Notes: generated by a model from the letters alone, not told the origin. DNA of 64,000 nt from Mucilaginibacter oryzae (GCF_003148845.1 NZ_QGHA01000005.1:428795-492794); one strand, 5' to 3'. Positions 9,697 to 18,352 are shown, counted from the stretch's first letter. Made by a program: numbers and translations.

Positions 9697-10149
9697 TCAA
9701 ACGCCAACAGAAAAATATAACACCCAGGCAATAAACAGCACCTGCAAGGGAATGCGAAACAACAGGTAGCCGGTACCGCTGCCATTATAGGTACCCTTTT
9801 CAATATCCACATGTTTTATAGCCGCGTTTATATTGGCGGGCAGCATAAGCACAAACATTACCAGTAAAGTTATACCGGCAATATGCCTGGCAGCGTTAAT
9901 TACCAGCATTGGCCCGAGTATAATCTCCATGATTCCGGTTAAGTAAACCAACCCGACCTTAAACGGGATAAACGAAGGCATCATCATGATCATACCCCTG
10001 GTAAACATAAAATGACCAAGCGATGCAAACCAAAGCATCAACATCATGGCCACATTGCCACTAAGCATCAGGTTCCAATCGCCCGTAAAAAACCGGGATA
10101 GTACAGCGGTAAGGATAAAACTGATAATAAGAACGAGCAAGACTTTCAT
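9697..10149 (-). CDS. DoxX-like membrane protein
   Basis: 150 residues, almost all in four hydrophobic helices. The layout (first helix, HFMFTRGMIMMMP loop, second and third helices with TGIMEIILGPML, then a MFVLMLPANINAAIKHVD segment) fits DoxX-like small membrane proteins. These are loosely associated with redox or sulfur metabolism. The gene starts 17 bases after nuoB on the same strand, so it may be the last cistron of the nuoA-nuoB transcript. Confidence 0.7.
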   Translation of the reverse strand: MKVLLVLIISFILTAVLSRFFTGDWNLMLSGNVAMMLMLWFASLGHFMFTRGMIMMMPSFIPFKVGLVYLTGIMEIILGPMLVINAARHIAGITLLVMFVLMLPANINAAIKHVDIEKGTYNGSGTGYLLFRIPLQVLFIAWVLYFSVGV

Positions 10150-10166
10150 GGAGAATAAATTAGTGA

Positions 10167-10649
10167 TTAAGCTTTGATCAACTGTTCTGTTTCAATTTTC
10201 TTTTGCAACTCCAAAATAGCCCCAATCAACGCTTCCGGCCTTGGTGGGCAGCCTTGAACGTATACATCTACAGGTATTACCCGGTCAACTCCTTTTACCA
10301 CGTGGTAACCGTGCTGCCAGTAAGGGCCGCCGCAATTGGAGCATGAGCCCATCGAGATAACATATTTAGGATCGGGCATTTGCTCGTATAGGCGTTTAAT
10401 ACGCTCGGCCATTTTGAAGGTAACGGTACCGGCAATGATAATAACATCGGCCTGGCGGGCTGAAGGCCGCGGAAATACACCAAAACGGTCGAGATCATAA
10501 GTAGAAGCCATCGAACCCATCATCTCAATAGCACAGCAGGCTATGCCAAAGCTTAAGGGCCACAAGGATGATAAACGCGCCCAGTTAAGCAAATCGTTCA
10601 TTTTGGTTATCACTATGCCACCGTTTTCGCTGGTTATATCGTTATTCAT
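10167..10649 (-). CDS. nuoB: NADH-quinone oxidoreductase subunit B
   Basis: 160 residues, the usual length. It carries the N2 iron-sulfur cluster of complex I on the cytoplasmic side of the inner membrane. The four ligand cysteines are visible: the adjacent pair in [10 protein letters not shown], one in [12 protein letters not shown] and one in [11 protein letters not shown]. Its start overlaps the end of nuoA by 8 bases, indicating translational coupling. nuoC and nuoD, which normally follow, lie 7 and 9 kb away on the other strand. Confidence 0.96.
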   Translation of the reverse strand: MNNDITSENGGIVITKMNDLLNWARLSSLWPLSFGIACCAIEMMGSMASTYDLDRFGVFPRPSARQADVIIIAGTVTFKMAERIKRLYEQMPDPKYVISMGSCSNCGGPYWQHGYHVVKGVDRVIPVDVYVQGCPPRPEALIGAILELQKKIETEQLIKA

Positions 10650-11253
10650 TGCTTGGCTTTTTAAAGGCGGGTTTAAACATGGGTTTGCGCGGCTCGGTTG
10701 TGGGGGGAGCTGCAGGAGTGGCAGTGGCAGTAGCAGCTACAGTCACCTGTTCGGCGTTGAAGGCTTTAATGGTGTAGTTGCCTTGCTCCTGATTTAGTTG
10801 CTCATACATTGAGGCGGGAATGTTCACGCCGGTTTGCGGCACTACCGGGGTTGGTTTGATCCAGTCCAGGTCGCCCTTTTTCCAAACATAAACCAGGCCC
10901 AGTATCAGGATGCCTAAAAACACAAACATCTCGGTAAGCGAAAGCCATCCCCAGCGGGCATCCTGCGCGGCAATTTCATGGCTGCCAAATACCGTTGCCC
11001 ACGGAAAAATGAAAACCATCTCTACATCAAACAGCAAAAAAATCAGCGCTATAACATAAAAGCGCGGATTAAAAGGCAACCAGGCATTGCCTGTAGGCTC
11101 TTCACCGCATTCGTACGAACTGAGTTTTTCGGGGTTGGGGTTGCGGGGGGCCAGAAGCCTGTTGATAAAAAATATCACGCACACCATGATTATCCCGGTG
11201 ATAATAAAGATGAGTATCTTTCCAAATTCTGATATTTGCGAAACATCCGTCAT
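10642..11253 (-). CDS. nuoA: NADH-quinone oxidoreductase subunit A with long C-terminal extension
   Basis: 203 residues from the ATG at 11253 ([12 protein letters not shown]). The first 125 residues are a normal NuoA: three transmembrane helices, the YECGEEP motif, and [14 protein letters not shown]. The rest, about 75 residues, is a predicted soluble extension rich in Pro, Ala, Thr and Lys that the typical roughly 120-residue subunit lacks. The frame stays open upstream to 11424, but that part is antisense to the flavoprotein gene. The start codon overlaps the start of the divergent flavoprotein gene in the tetranucleotide CATG at 11251-11254. Confidence 0.93.
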   Translation of the reverse strand: MTDVSQISEFGKILIFIITGIIMVCVIFFINRLLAPRNPNPEKLSSYECGEEPTGNAWLPFNPRFYVIALIFLLFDVEMVFIFPWATVFGSHEIAAQDARWGWLSLTEMFVFLGILILGLVYVWKKGDLDWIKPTPVVPQTGVNIPASMYEQLNQEQGNYTIKAFNAEQVTVAATATATPAAPPTTEPRKPMFKPAFKKPSNE

Positions 11254-12466
11254 GAGTACAAATTTAGTAAAACAAACAGATTTCGACGCTATAATAATTG
11301 GCGGGGGGGCATGCGGCCTCATGTGCGCCGTGCAGGCCGGCTTTTTAGGCAAACGCGTACTGATTCTGGAAAAAAACGACCGCGTGGGCGCGAAAATCCT
11401 CATCAGCGGCGGCGGGCGTTGCAACTACACCAACTTGTACGCTACAGATCAGCAGTTTATATCGCAAAACCCGCACTTTTGTAAATCGGCCTTTTCGCAA
11501 TGGACGGTTGATGACACCATCAGTTTTTTCGAAACCTATGGCATCAGCGGAAAGGAAAAAACTTTAGGCCAGCTTTTCCCCGTAAGCGATAAAGCGAAGG
11601 ACGTGGTAGAAGTTTTTACAAATCTTTGCGATGATCTGGGCCAGGAAATCTGGTTAAATGCGGAGGTAAAAGCGGTTGAAAAAACTGAAGGCATTTTTAC
11701 CGTGCGTGCCGAAGTAAACGGCAAGCAGGAATATATCAGTGCGCCGAGCGTGGTAATGGCTGCAGGCGGCCTGCCTATCCCCAAAATGGGAGCTACAGAT
11801 TTTGGGTTACGCACCGCGCGCAATTTCGGGATGCAAATTATAGATACTGCTCCCGCGCTGGTACCGCTTACTATTACGGGCAAAGACCAGCCATGGTACG
11901 AGCAATTATCCGGGAATAGTGTTTTTTGCCGGGTTTGGAACGACAGGGCCAGCTTTGAAGAAAATATCCTTTTTACCCACTGGGGCCTGAGCGGACCGGC
12001 AATTTTGCAGATCTCATCCTATTGGAAACCCGGCGAAGTTATTTACATTGATCTGCTCCCAAACCAAAACATTGCCGAACTGATTAAGCAGGAACGGGAA
12101 GCCAATGGCAAAAGGATGCTTTTGGCTTTTATAGCCGGTTTGTACACCCGCAAATTTGCCGAAGCCTTAAGCGATAGGTTACCGGCAGAAAAAAACCTGG
12201 CATCGTTAACCAAAACCGATATTGAAGAAATCAGCGCACTGATCCATGAGTTTAAAGTGAAACCGGCCGGCGATAAAGGATATGATAAGGCCGAAGTGAT
12301 GCGCGGCGGGGTAGCTACAGACGAACTATCATCAAAAACACTGGAAGCTAAAAAAGTGCCCGGTTTATTTTTCGGCGGCGAATGTGTGGACGTTACCGGC
12401 TGGCTTGGGGGGTACAACTTTCAGTGGGCCTGGGCAAGCGGCTTTGTGATTGCGCAGAATCTATAA
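11252..12466 (+). CDS. BaiN/HI0933-type NAD(P)/FAD-dependent oxidoreductase
   Basis: 404 residues. The N-terminus has a Rossmann FAD-binding motif (IIIGGGACGL, residues about 14-23), then GGGRCNYTN, which is characteristic of the HI0933/YhiN (BaiN-RdsA) family. The C-terminal GGECVDVTGWLGGYNFQWAWASG block is the family's second FAD contact. The reaction in this organism is unknown; relatives reduce quinone-like or steroid substrates. The start at 11252 is the only sensible one, since the FAD motif begins 12 residues later. Its promoter must therefore lie inside the divergent nuoA gene. Confidence 0.9.
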   Translation: MSTNLVKQTDFDAIIIGGGACGLMCAVQAGFLGKRVLILEKNDRVGAKILISGGGRCNYTNLYATDQQFISQNPHFCKSAFSQWTVDDTISFFETYGISGKEKTLGQLFPVSDKAKDVVEVFTNLCDDLGQEIWLNAEVKAVEKTEGIFTVRAEVNGKQEYISAPSVVMAAGGLPIPKMGATDFGLRTARNFGMQIIDTAPALVPLTITGKDQPWYEQLSGNSVFCRVWNDRASFEENILFTHWGLSGPAILQISSYWKPGEVIYIDLLPNQNIAELIKQEREANGKRMLLAFIAGLYTRKFAEALSDRLPAEKNLASLTKTDIEEISALIHEFKVKPAGDKGYDKAEVMRGGVATDELSSKTLEAKKVPGLFFGGECVDVTGWLGGYNFQWAWASGFVIAQNL

Positions 12467-12524
12467 CCGTTGGTTTGTGTGATTACGTTGATTTGATTTG
12501 CTTCACGCCCCCGTTATCTCCACG

Positions 12525-12608
12525 ACGTCATTGCGAGGTACGAAGCAATCGCAAGCAGGCAAGTCCGCCCTGTATAGTCCGCGATTACTTCGTACCTCGC
12601 AATGACGT
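12525..12608. repeat. Dispersed palindromic repeat, CGTCATTGCGAGG type
   Basis: Two 28-base arms (12525-12552 and 12581-12608) are complementary except at one base, with a 28-base spacer. The word GTCATTGCGAGG...CGAAGCAATC is a well-known extragenic palindrome found in unrelated bacteria. It lies between the convergent flavoprotein and glycosyltransferase genes and could form a strong hairpin in either transcript. Confidence 0.85.
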
Positions 12609-12617
12609 GTTGGGAGG

Positions 12618-13499
12618 CTACCGCTCAACTATCTTATAATTTTTATACTCGCTAACCCGCCAACCTGTTAAATCCTCAATCTTTTGCAGGAGCTTCCGGC
12701 GAAAGCTCATCCCATTTTTTAATTTCTTCGGATCAAAATCAACATTCCAGTTGGTGGCGGCGATGCGTTTTTGGATGGGCTGCGGGTGTGTGCCGGTAAA
12801 GCGGATGAGCCTGTCGGCATTGCCGTAATCAAATTCGTAAGTTTCGGGCATGTGCTGCTCTACCCAGTCCTGGCCGTGATAAAACTGGTTAAAATTGCGC
12901 ACTTTGTTGCTTAAGCCCTTAGGGGGTTTTGCCCAACCGTAGTGGTAAATATAGGCATCTATAAGCTTTACCCTGATCTTGCGGTCGTTCAGCCTGAAGC
13001 CCTGTGCATCGCGGTAAGAATGGACGCCTTTTATGTTTTTGAGCAGGCGGATTTCGCGACGGTACCAACGCCTCGAATGGCCATAATAATCGTACGAACC
13101 ATAAAAGTGCAGGTATTTAAACAGCAAGCCTTCAATATTGGGCTTGTTCAAAGCCTCCTGCAGCTCATTTTTTATCAGCGGATGGTACTTTTCGTGCACC
13201 ATTTCATCGCCCTGGATATAAAAGCACCAGTCGGCATCCGGCGAGATCGCCGCAAAAGCCTTATCGGTTTCTACCGCAAATACCTTCCCTCCTTCTCTCA
13301 ACGACTCGTCCCAAACAGAATCGATAATTTTTATAACAGGCGAATTGATGCCTTCAATCAACCCGCGGGTACCATCATCTGAATTGCCCACCACAACGAT
13401 AAATTCATCGCAGAGGGGTAATATAGAAGTGATGGCTTCAACAATAGGGTAATCGTTACGTACAGCGTTCCTGATAAAGGTAAAACCGGATACTTTCAT
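12618..13499 (-). CDS. Family 2-type glycosyltransferase
   Basis: 293 residues, no signal or membrane helix. The N-terminus MKVSGFTFIRNAVRNDYP, EFIVVVGNSDDGTRGLI and later CFYIQGDEMVHEKYHP fit a GT-A fold glycosyltransferase; the GDE probably stands for the metal-binding DxD. The acceptor and donor are unknown. Likely roles are lipopolysaccharide core or exopolysaccharide decoration. The gene appears alone, not inside a polysaccharide cluster. Confidence 0.8.
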   Translation of the reverse strand: MKVSGFTFIRNAVRNDYPIVEAITSILPLCDEFIVVVGNSDDGTRGLIEGINSPVIKIIDSVWDESLREGGKVFAVETDKAFAAISPDADWCFYIQGDEMVHEKYHPLIKNELQEALNKPNIEGLLFKYLHFYGSYDYYGHSRRWYRREIRLLKNIKGVHSYRDAQGFRLNDRKIRVKLIDAYIYHYGWAKPPKGLSNKVRNFNQFYHGQDWVEQHMPETYEFDYGNADRLIRFTGTHPQPIQKRIAATNWNVDFDPKKLKNGMSFRRKLLQKIEDLTGWRVSEYKNYKIVER

Positions 13500-13888
13500 A
13501 AATGGTGTAAAGATAGCAAGAGATTACAAACTTAAAACGTAAAGATTGACGTCCGTCTCAAATGCTACACCTACTTCAGTATTTCATAGTCATTGCTACT
13601 TCTTAGAAATCGTATCAAGAATTTTTTAGAAATTGATCTTTTTTAAAAGAATTACACGAACGGTCAATTTCGATTACTATAGCATTCGTGTAATTCGATA
13701 ATTCGTAACAAATCGTGTAAAAATTTTCAATCTATATATACGATAATCTTTGTGACGCATTAAAAGCGATCTTGCCGTTGGCGTGCCAACAATTTGTGAC
13801 ATTGCGATTAGCGCATTTTGGCTGCCTATACGTTAATTTGCATATTTAAAAGCCGGGGACCGGCGGTACTTATTAAATCAAAATCATT
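13500..13888. other. 389-base AT-rich intergenic region with a 12-bp inverted repeat
   Basis: No convincing ORF. A perfect 12-base inverted repeat, GAATTACACGAA (13649-13660) with TTCGTGTAATTC (13685-13696), is followed by two more ATTCG/ATCGTGTAA words. This could be a regulator-binding region for the divergent glycosyltransferase and membrane protein genes. There is no T-run, so it is unlikely to be a terminator. Confidence 0.5.
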
Positions 13889-14290
13889 ATGAAGCCAATT
13901 GCAAGGCAGCTTTTTAAAACGTTTCTTTTTTCAGCAATCATATCCATCCTGGTAAGTTGTGCCTATTACGCCATGCAAAACAAAGGCCTGGGTGAGGATC
14001 TGAAAAGCATTTTACCATCACTAAGCGAAAGCGTAGCTTTTTTAAATATTATCATTTTTGTAATGAGCCTGCCTACTCTTTTTTTAGCTAATCCGGCGTA
14101 TTACAACAACTTATCTATCCGCCTGGTGCTTTATTACGCCGGATCGGTGGTGTTCCTGATCACAACTTTCAGGCTTGACCAATTAAGTACTCAAAATAAG
14201 GCGCTTTACTTTATCACCGGTGTAACTTTTATCATTGTTCATAGTGTATTTTATTACCTGATGACCCGAAAACGGGGTTTTAAACGTTGA
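13889..14290 (+). CDS. Four-helix membrane protein, unknown function
   Basis: 133 residues with about four hydrophobic helices: FLFSAIISILVSCAYYAM, SVAFLNIIIFVMSLPTLFL, LVLYYAGSVVFLITTF and ALYFITGVTFIIVHSVFYYL. A basic C-terminus (TRKRGFKR) suggests the tail faces the cytoplasm. I recognise no family. It lies 50 bases upstream of purK, so the two may share a transcript, although no purine role is evident. Confidence 0.7.
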   Translation: MKPIARQLFKTFLFSAIISILVSCAYYAMQNKGLGEDLKSILPSLSESVAFLNIIIFVMSLPTLFLANPAYYNNLSIRLVLYYAGSVVFLITTFRLDQLSTQNKALYFITGVTFIIVHSVFYYLMTRKRGFKR

Positions 14291-14340
14291 TTTTATAGGC
14301 TTTTTAAAAGATTTAGGCTAAACTTGCATCTTCAAAAAAT

Positions 14341-15480
14341 ATGAAAGCATTTTACGGAGACTTAAAACTGGGCATTTTAGGCGGCGGTCAGTTAGGCCGC
14401 ATGCTGATACAGCAAGCCATCAATTATAACGTTACTGTTAAAATACTTGATCCCGACCGCGAAGCGCCATGCCGTAAGCTATGCGATGAGTTTACCATTG
14501 GATCATTGGGCGATTATGAAACCGTTTACAACTTCGGTAAAACCGTTGACCTGTTGACGATTGAAATAGAGAAAGTTAACGTTGACGCGCTTGAGCAACT
14601 GGAAAAAGAAGGTGTATTGGTGTACCCGCAATCGCGCGTGATCCGCCTGATTCAGGATAAGGGCCTGCAAAAGCAGTTTTTTAAGGAGAACGATATCCCA
14701 ACTGCCGATTTCCAGATCATTACCTCGCCGCAACAACTGCAACAAAGCTTAATCCCTTTTCCATATATCCAGAAACTGCGTAAAGATGGTTATGATGGCA
14801 AAGGGGTTTATAAAGTAATTGATGACAGCTACCTGGCCGGAGCATTTAAAGAACCGAGCCTGATTGAGCAATGGATTGATTTTGAAAAGGAAATTGCCGT
14901 AATAGTAGCGCGTAACGAAAACGGAGAGATCAGCACTTTCCCGATGGTTGAAATGGAGTTTAACCCCAAGGCAAACCTGGTTGAGTTTTTGATAGCGCCA
15001 TCAACCCTGCCGTTCGAAGTTCAGCAAAAAGCCGAGCAGATAGCGAAAAAAATTGCGGACAGCCTTAGAATTGTAGGCTTACTGGCGGTTGAAATGTTTT
15101 TGGATAAACAAGGCCGCATATTGGTTAATGAATTGGCCCCACGCCCGCACAACAGTGGTCACCAGACTATTGAAGGTAACGTGGTATCGCAGTTTGAGCA
15201 GCATTTAAGGGCAATATTTAACCAGCCTTTGGGTGATACCGCTTGTTTAAATAATGCCATCATGGTAAACGTTTTAGGCGAAGCCGGTTACGAGGGTCCC
15301 GCTGTTTACCAGGGGATTGAAAAAGTTTTGAAAGTGCCGGGAGTATATGTTCATCTTTATGGTAAAGCTTTAACAAAGCCTTTCCGCAAGATGGGCCACG
15401 TTACTATCGTTGATGCTGATAGAGAGAAAGCTATTGAGAAAGCTAAATTTGTACAGAAAACTTTAAAAGTAATAAGTTAA
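14341..15480 (+). CDS. purK: 5-(carboxyamino)imidazole ribonucleotide synthase
   Basis: 379 residues of the ATP-grasp superfamily. The enzyme uses ATP and bicarbonate to convert AIR to N5-CAIR in de novo purine synthesis. Visible marks are LGILGGGQLGRMLIQQA at the N-terminus, the IQKLRKDGYDGKGVYK lysine region, EKEIAVIVARNENGE and VNELAPRPHNSGHQTIE. PurE, which takes its product, is encoded downstream, but a four-helix-bundle gene has been placed between them. The pre-insertion spacing was probably short. Confidence 0.96.
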   Translation: MKAFYGDLKLGILGGGQLGRMLIQQAINYNVTVKILDPDREAPCRKLCDEFTIGSLGDYETVYNFGKTVDLLTIEIEKVNVDALEQLEKEGVLVYPQSRVIRLIQDKGLQKQFFKENDIPTADFQIITSPQQLQQSLIPFPYIQKLRKDGYDGKGVYKVIDDSYLAGAFKEPSLIEQWIDFEKEIAVIVARNENGEISTFPMVEMEFNPKANLVEFLIAPSTLPFEVQQKAEQIAKKIADSLRIVGLLAVEMFLDKQGRILVNELAPRPHNSGHQTIEGNVVSQFEQHLRAIFNQPLGDTACLNNAIMVNVLGEAGYEGPAVYQGIEKVLKVPGVYVHLYGKALTKPFRKMGHVTIVDADREKAIEKAKFVQKTLKVIS

Positions 15481-15490
15481 TTAGTTCATG

Positions 15491-15906
15491 GTTCATAGAT
15501 CATAGTTCATAGAAAAAATGGCATTTAGATTTGAAGAACTTCAGGTGTGGCATAAAGCTATGGATCTTGATGAGCAAATAAACCAATTAACAAAAACCTT
15601 TCCAAAAGAAGAAATTTATATCTTAACATCGCAAGTAAAACGCGCTGCAGATTCCGTTGTATTGAATATAGCCGAGGGTTCTACGGGCCAAAGCAAAGCT
15701 GTTTTCAAAGTATTTTTAGGATACTCCTTAAGATCTGCTATTGAAGTTGTAAGCTGTCTTTTTATTGCAAAAAGACGTATTTATATCGCTGAAGAAAAAT
15801 TTAAAGATTTATACGCCGATTATGAAGTATTGGTAAAAATGATCACAGCGCTCAAAAACTCGATTTAGGCTGTCTTCCCATGAACAATGAACCATGATCT
15901 ATGAAC
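15491..15906. repeat. Inverted repeat enclosing the four-helix-bundle gene
   Basis: Left arm 15491-15512 and right arm 15885-15906 match in 20 of 22 positions when one is reverse-complemented. Each arm consists of variants of the word GTTCATAG/GTTCATGG. The left arm region starts just after the purK stop and ends 5 bases before the enclosed ORF. The right arm ends 12 bases before the purE ATG. The whole unit looks inserted between purK and purE. Confidence 0.8.
15518..15868 (+). CDS. Four-helix-bundle protein of the 23S rRNA IVS-encoded family
   Basis: 116 residues, close to the usual 110-130. Family marks are FEELQVWHKAMDL at the start, the central LTSQVKRAADSVVLNIAEG, and a helical remainder ending in a coiled-coil-like segment. 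Relatives are encoded in intervening sequences of 23S rRNA genes, and the diversity-generating retroelement accessory protein Avd has the same fold; nucleic acid binding is the usual inference. No function is established. Here the gene is not in rRNA but sits between purK and purE inside an inverted repeat, the same geometry as the rRNA intervening sequences. Confidence 0.9.
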   Translation: MAFRFEELQVWHKAMDLDEQINQLTKTFPKEEIYILTSQVKRAADSVVLNIAEGSTGQSKAVFKVFLGYSLRSAIEVVSCLFIAKRRIYIAEEKFKDLYADYEVLVKMITALKNSI

Positions 15907-15918
15907 TATAAACCAACT

Positions 15919-16410
15919 ATGAGTACAAAAGTCGCCATTATAATGGGCAGCAAGTCCGATTTAAATGTAATGCAGGATGCTGCCGACGTTTTAACCGAAT
16001 TAGGCGTTGCATACGAAATAACCGTAGTGTCGGCCCATCGCACGCCCGACAGGATGTTCAGTTATGCCCGCGCAGCTGCCGATCGTGGTATTAAAGTGAT
16101 CATTGCCGGTGCCGGCGGTGCAGCTCACTTACCTGGCATGGTAGCCTCTTTAACACATTTGCCGGTGATTGGCGTGCCTGTAAAATCAAGTAACTCCATC
16201 GATGGCTGGGATTCTATTCTATCTATCCTGCAAATGCCTAACGGCATCCCGGTTGCCACGGTAGCGTTGAACGCGGCTAAAAACGCGGGTATCCTGGCGG
16301 CTCAAATCCTGTCAACCGCCGACGAATACCTTGTAAAAAACCTCATCGATTTTAAAGAAAACCTCAAAAAGAAAGTTGAAGAGTCGGCAAGGGAAATGGA
16401 GGGGGAATAG
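15919..16410 (+). CDS. purE: 5-(carboxyamino)imidazole ribonucleotide mutase
   Basis: 163 residues, class I PurE. It moves the carboxyl group of N5-CAIR to give CAIR, directly after PurK. The P-loop-like [12 protein letters not shown], the SAHRTPDRM active-site block and [16 protein letters not shown] are all present. The frame also has an ATG at 15901, but this lies in the right arm of the inverted repeat and would add six non-conserved residues, so 15919 ([14 protein letters not shown]) is preferred. An inverted repeat starts at its stop codon. Confidence 0.95.
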   Translation: MSTKVAIIMGSKSDLNVMQDAADVLTELGVAYEITVVSAHRTPDRMFSYARAAADRGIKVIIAGAGGAAHLPGMVASLTHLPVIGVPVKSSNSIDGWDSILSILQMPNGIPVATVALNAAKNAGILAAQILSTADEYLVKNLIDFKENLKKKVEESAREMEGE

Positions 16411-16537
16411 AGATTAGAGGTTGGCGGTCAGAGATTAGTTGTCTGATGGAAAAAACTCGTAAACAAATAAGGTCGCGGATAAATCGCGACCTTATTTGTT
16501 TAATGATATGCTGCCTAATCTCCAACCTCTAATCTCT
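16409..16537. repeat. Nested inverted repeats between purE and yqgE stop codons
   Basis: The outer arms 16409-16424 and 16522-16537 are perfect 16-base complements built of the word AGATTAGAGG. They begin at the purE stop codon and end one base before the yqgE stop codon. Nested inside is a separate 17-bp terminator hairpin at 16461-16501. Confidence 0.85.
16461..16501. terminator. Bidirectional terminator, 17-bp perfect stem
   Basis: Arms 16461-16477 and 16485-16501 pair perfectly around a seven-base loop. The stem's own AAACAAAT/ATTTGTTT ends give T-rich tails on both strands. It serves the convergent purE and yqgE genes. Confidence 0.88.
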
Positions 16538-17101
16538 CTAATTAAGAGCCGGGTTTTCCGGAAAATTGGCGATGTGAGCGTAGCGCTGGCCGAGATTAAC
16601 CACTACGTGTTTCCACAATTCCTGCTCATCAAGGTTAAACAGGCTTGCCACATCAAATTTATCGGCCACTATCCAGCTGTCTTCTTTAATTTCCTCGTCA
16701 AGCTGCTGCGGTGTCCAGCCGGAGTAACCGGCAAAAAACTTGATCTCGCCGGGGCCTAACTGATAGTTGGATACCAGTTGCTTCACCTGTTCAAAATCAC
16801 CACCCCAATACAGGCCCTTGGCTATTTCAATACCATCATCAATTTTATGGGGAGCGCAGTGGATAAAGTGCAGGGTATTTTTCGCAACAGGGCCTCCCTG
16901 GTAAACCGCAATTTCTGAGTAAGAAACGTCGGGCAGCACATCGCCTAATAAATAGTCGCTCTGGTGGTTCAGGATAAAGCCCATGGCACCGTCTTCAGTG
17001 TATTCTGTTAAAATAATTACCGATCGTTTAAAGTTGGGATCCATCATAAATGGTTCCGAAATAAGCAAATGGCCTGCCGCGGCCGATATTGGACTCAGCA
17101 T
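16538..17101 (-). CDS. YqgE/AlgH family protein
   Basis: 187 residues, the normal family length. The N-terminus contains GHLLISEPFMMDPNFKRSVI and the family-defining MGFILNHQSD. Later GGPVAKNTLHFIH and FFAGYSGWTPQQLDEEI are typical. AlgH was linked to alginate regulation in Pseudomonas, but the molecular function of YqgE proteins remains unclear. The protein is cytosolic. It is transcribed alone, convergent with purE and divergent from pdxH. Confidence 0.93.
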   Translation of the reverse strand: MLSPISAAAGHLLISEPFMMDPNFKRSVIILTEYTEDGAMGFILNHQSDYLLGDVLPDVSYSEIAVYQGGPVAKNTLHFIHCAPHKIDDGIEIAKGLYWGGDFEQVKQLVSNYQLGPGEIKFFAGYSGWTPQQLDEEIKEDSWIVADKFDVASLFNLDEQELWKHVVVNLGQRYAHIANFPENPALN

Positions 17102-17195
17102 AAAGTTTAGCTTTTAAATTACACAACAAGCATAGTAAAAATATGTTCAATTGCATATAATGATTTACATCATTATATACGGTTTAATTAATTTG

Positions 17196-17203
17196 TAAGT
17201 TTG
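17196..17203 (+). promoter_or_regulatory. TAnnTTTG -7 element close to the pdxH start
   Basis: TAAGTTTG matches the Bacteroidota sigma factor -7 consensus and ends 7 bases before the ATG, implying a leaderless or nearly leaderless pdxH mRNA. No convincing -33 element was seen. Confidence 0.5.
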
Positions 17204-17210
17204 CATTATA

Positions 17211-17858
17211 ATGAATCAGCAGGAACTACAAAATTTAAGGCAGGATTACAGCGCGTCTACGCTATCGGAAAATACAACAAAAGCCGATCCCATAAAACAG
17301 TTTGAACAATGGTTTAACGAAGCATTGGAGGCAAAATTACATGAACCCAATGCTATGACACTTGCAACGGCCACAATTACCGGCAAACCATCGGCCCGTA
17401 TTGTGCTTTTAAAAGGGTTTAATAAAGATGGCTTTATGTTTTTTACCAATTACCTTAGCCGTAAGGGTAAAGAAATTGCTAAAAACCCGCATGGTGCTTT
17501 AACCTTTTTTTGGCCCGGCCTGGAGCGCCAGGTGCGGATTGAAGGTACTATCGAAAAAGTAAGCAAAGAAGAATCGGAACAATATTTCCACTCGCGCCCA
17601 AAAGGCAGCCAAGTTGGCGCCCTTGCGTCTCCGCAAAGCCAGGAAATTGACAACAGGGAAAGCCTTGAGCAAAAATGGAACGAACTGGAAGCCGAATATG
17701 CCGATAAAGAAGTACCCAAACCATCTTATTGGGGAGGTTATATATTAAAACCCCAGCTTATTGAGTTTTGGCAAGGCCGCCCGAGCCGCATGCATGACCG
17801 CATACTGTATAAAAAAACCGATAAAAAATCCTGGAAAAAAGTACGCCTTGCACCATGA
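17211..17858 (+). CDS. pdxH: Pyridoxamine 5'-phosphate oxidase
   Basis: 215 residues, full length. The FMN enzyme oxidises PNP or PMP to pyridoxal 5'-phosphate. The FMN-binding block ARIVLLKGFNKDGFMFFTN, the dimer segment LTFFWPGLERQVRIEG, and the C-terminal WGGYILKPQLIEFWQGRPSRMHDR are diagnostic. The stop overlaps the nuoC start in ATGA, so the two genes are translationally coupled although their functions are unrelated. Confidence 0.95.
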   Translation: MNQQELQNLRQDYSASTLSENTTKADPIKQFEQWFNEALEAKLHEPNAMTLATATITGKPSARIVLLKGFNKDGFMFFTNYLSRKGKEIAKNPHGALTFFWPGLERQVRIEGTIEKVSKEESEQYFHSRPKGSQVGALASPQSQEIDNRESLEQKWNELEAEYADKEVPKPSYWGGYILKPQLIEFWQGRPSRMHDRILYKKTDKKSWKKVRLAP

Positions 17859-18352
17859 GTTTTGAAGACGTTAAAAAGCTGCTGACAGAAAAATTTGGCG
17901 ATGGTGTGATTGTTGGCGAGCAAACCAATGGTTTACAACCGGCCTTACTCATCAACCCCGATGATATAGCTTCGGTATGCCTCGAATTGCGCGACAACCC
18001 TAAAACATATTTCGATTTCCTGTCGAGTATTACAGGAGTTCATTATAATGATGACACCAACCGTTATGGAGTGGTTTATCACCTGGCCTCCATTCCCTAC
18101 AAAACACAGCTTACCTTAAAAATAAGCAAGCCGCACGATAAGGAAAGTGCTGCCCTGCCCGAGTTTTTAAGCATCAACCATGTTTACCGCACTGCCGACT
18201 GGCATGAGCGTGAAGCATACGACCTGTTAGGAATTTATTTTGAAGGTCACCCCGACCTGCGCCGGATCTTGTTGCCTGATGACTGGGAGGGATTTCCATT
18301 AAGAAAAGATTATAAAAACGCCGAATATTACAAAGGCATCAGGATAGACTGA
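17855..18352 (+). CDS. nuoC: NADH-quinone oxidoreductase subunit C
   Basis: 165 residues, a typical stand-alone NuoC (not fused to NuoD). It is a hydrophilic subunit of the complex I peripheral arm. Marks are RTADWHEREAYDLLGIYFEGHPDLRRILLPD and the end GFPLRKDY. It overlaps pdxH by four bases. nuoD lies 1.4 kb downstream on the same strand, separated by a terminator, a palindromic repeat array and a JmjC-like gene. Confidence 0.95.
   Translation: MSFEDVKKLLTEKFGDGVIVGEQTNGLQPALLINPDDIASVCLELRDNPKTYFDFLSSITGVHYNDDTNRYGVVYHLASIPYKTQLTLKISKPHDKESAALPEFLSINHVYRTADWHEREAYDLLGIYFEGHPDLRRILLPDDWEGFPLRKDYKNAEYYKGIRID

Noticed and set aside
11254..11424. Longer N-terminus for nuoA
   Set aside because: The extension is antisense to the conserved FAD motif of the flavoprotein gene; NuoA homology begins at the ATG at 11253.
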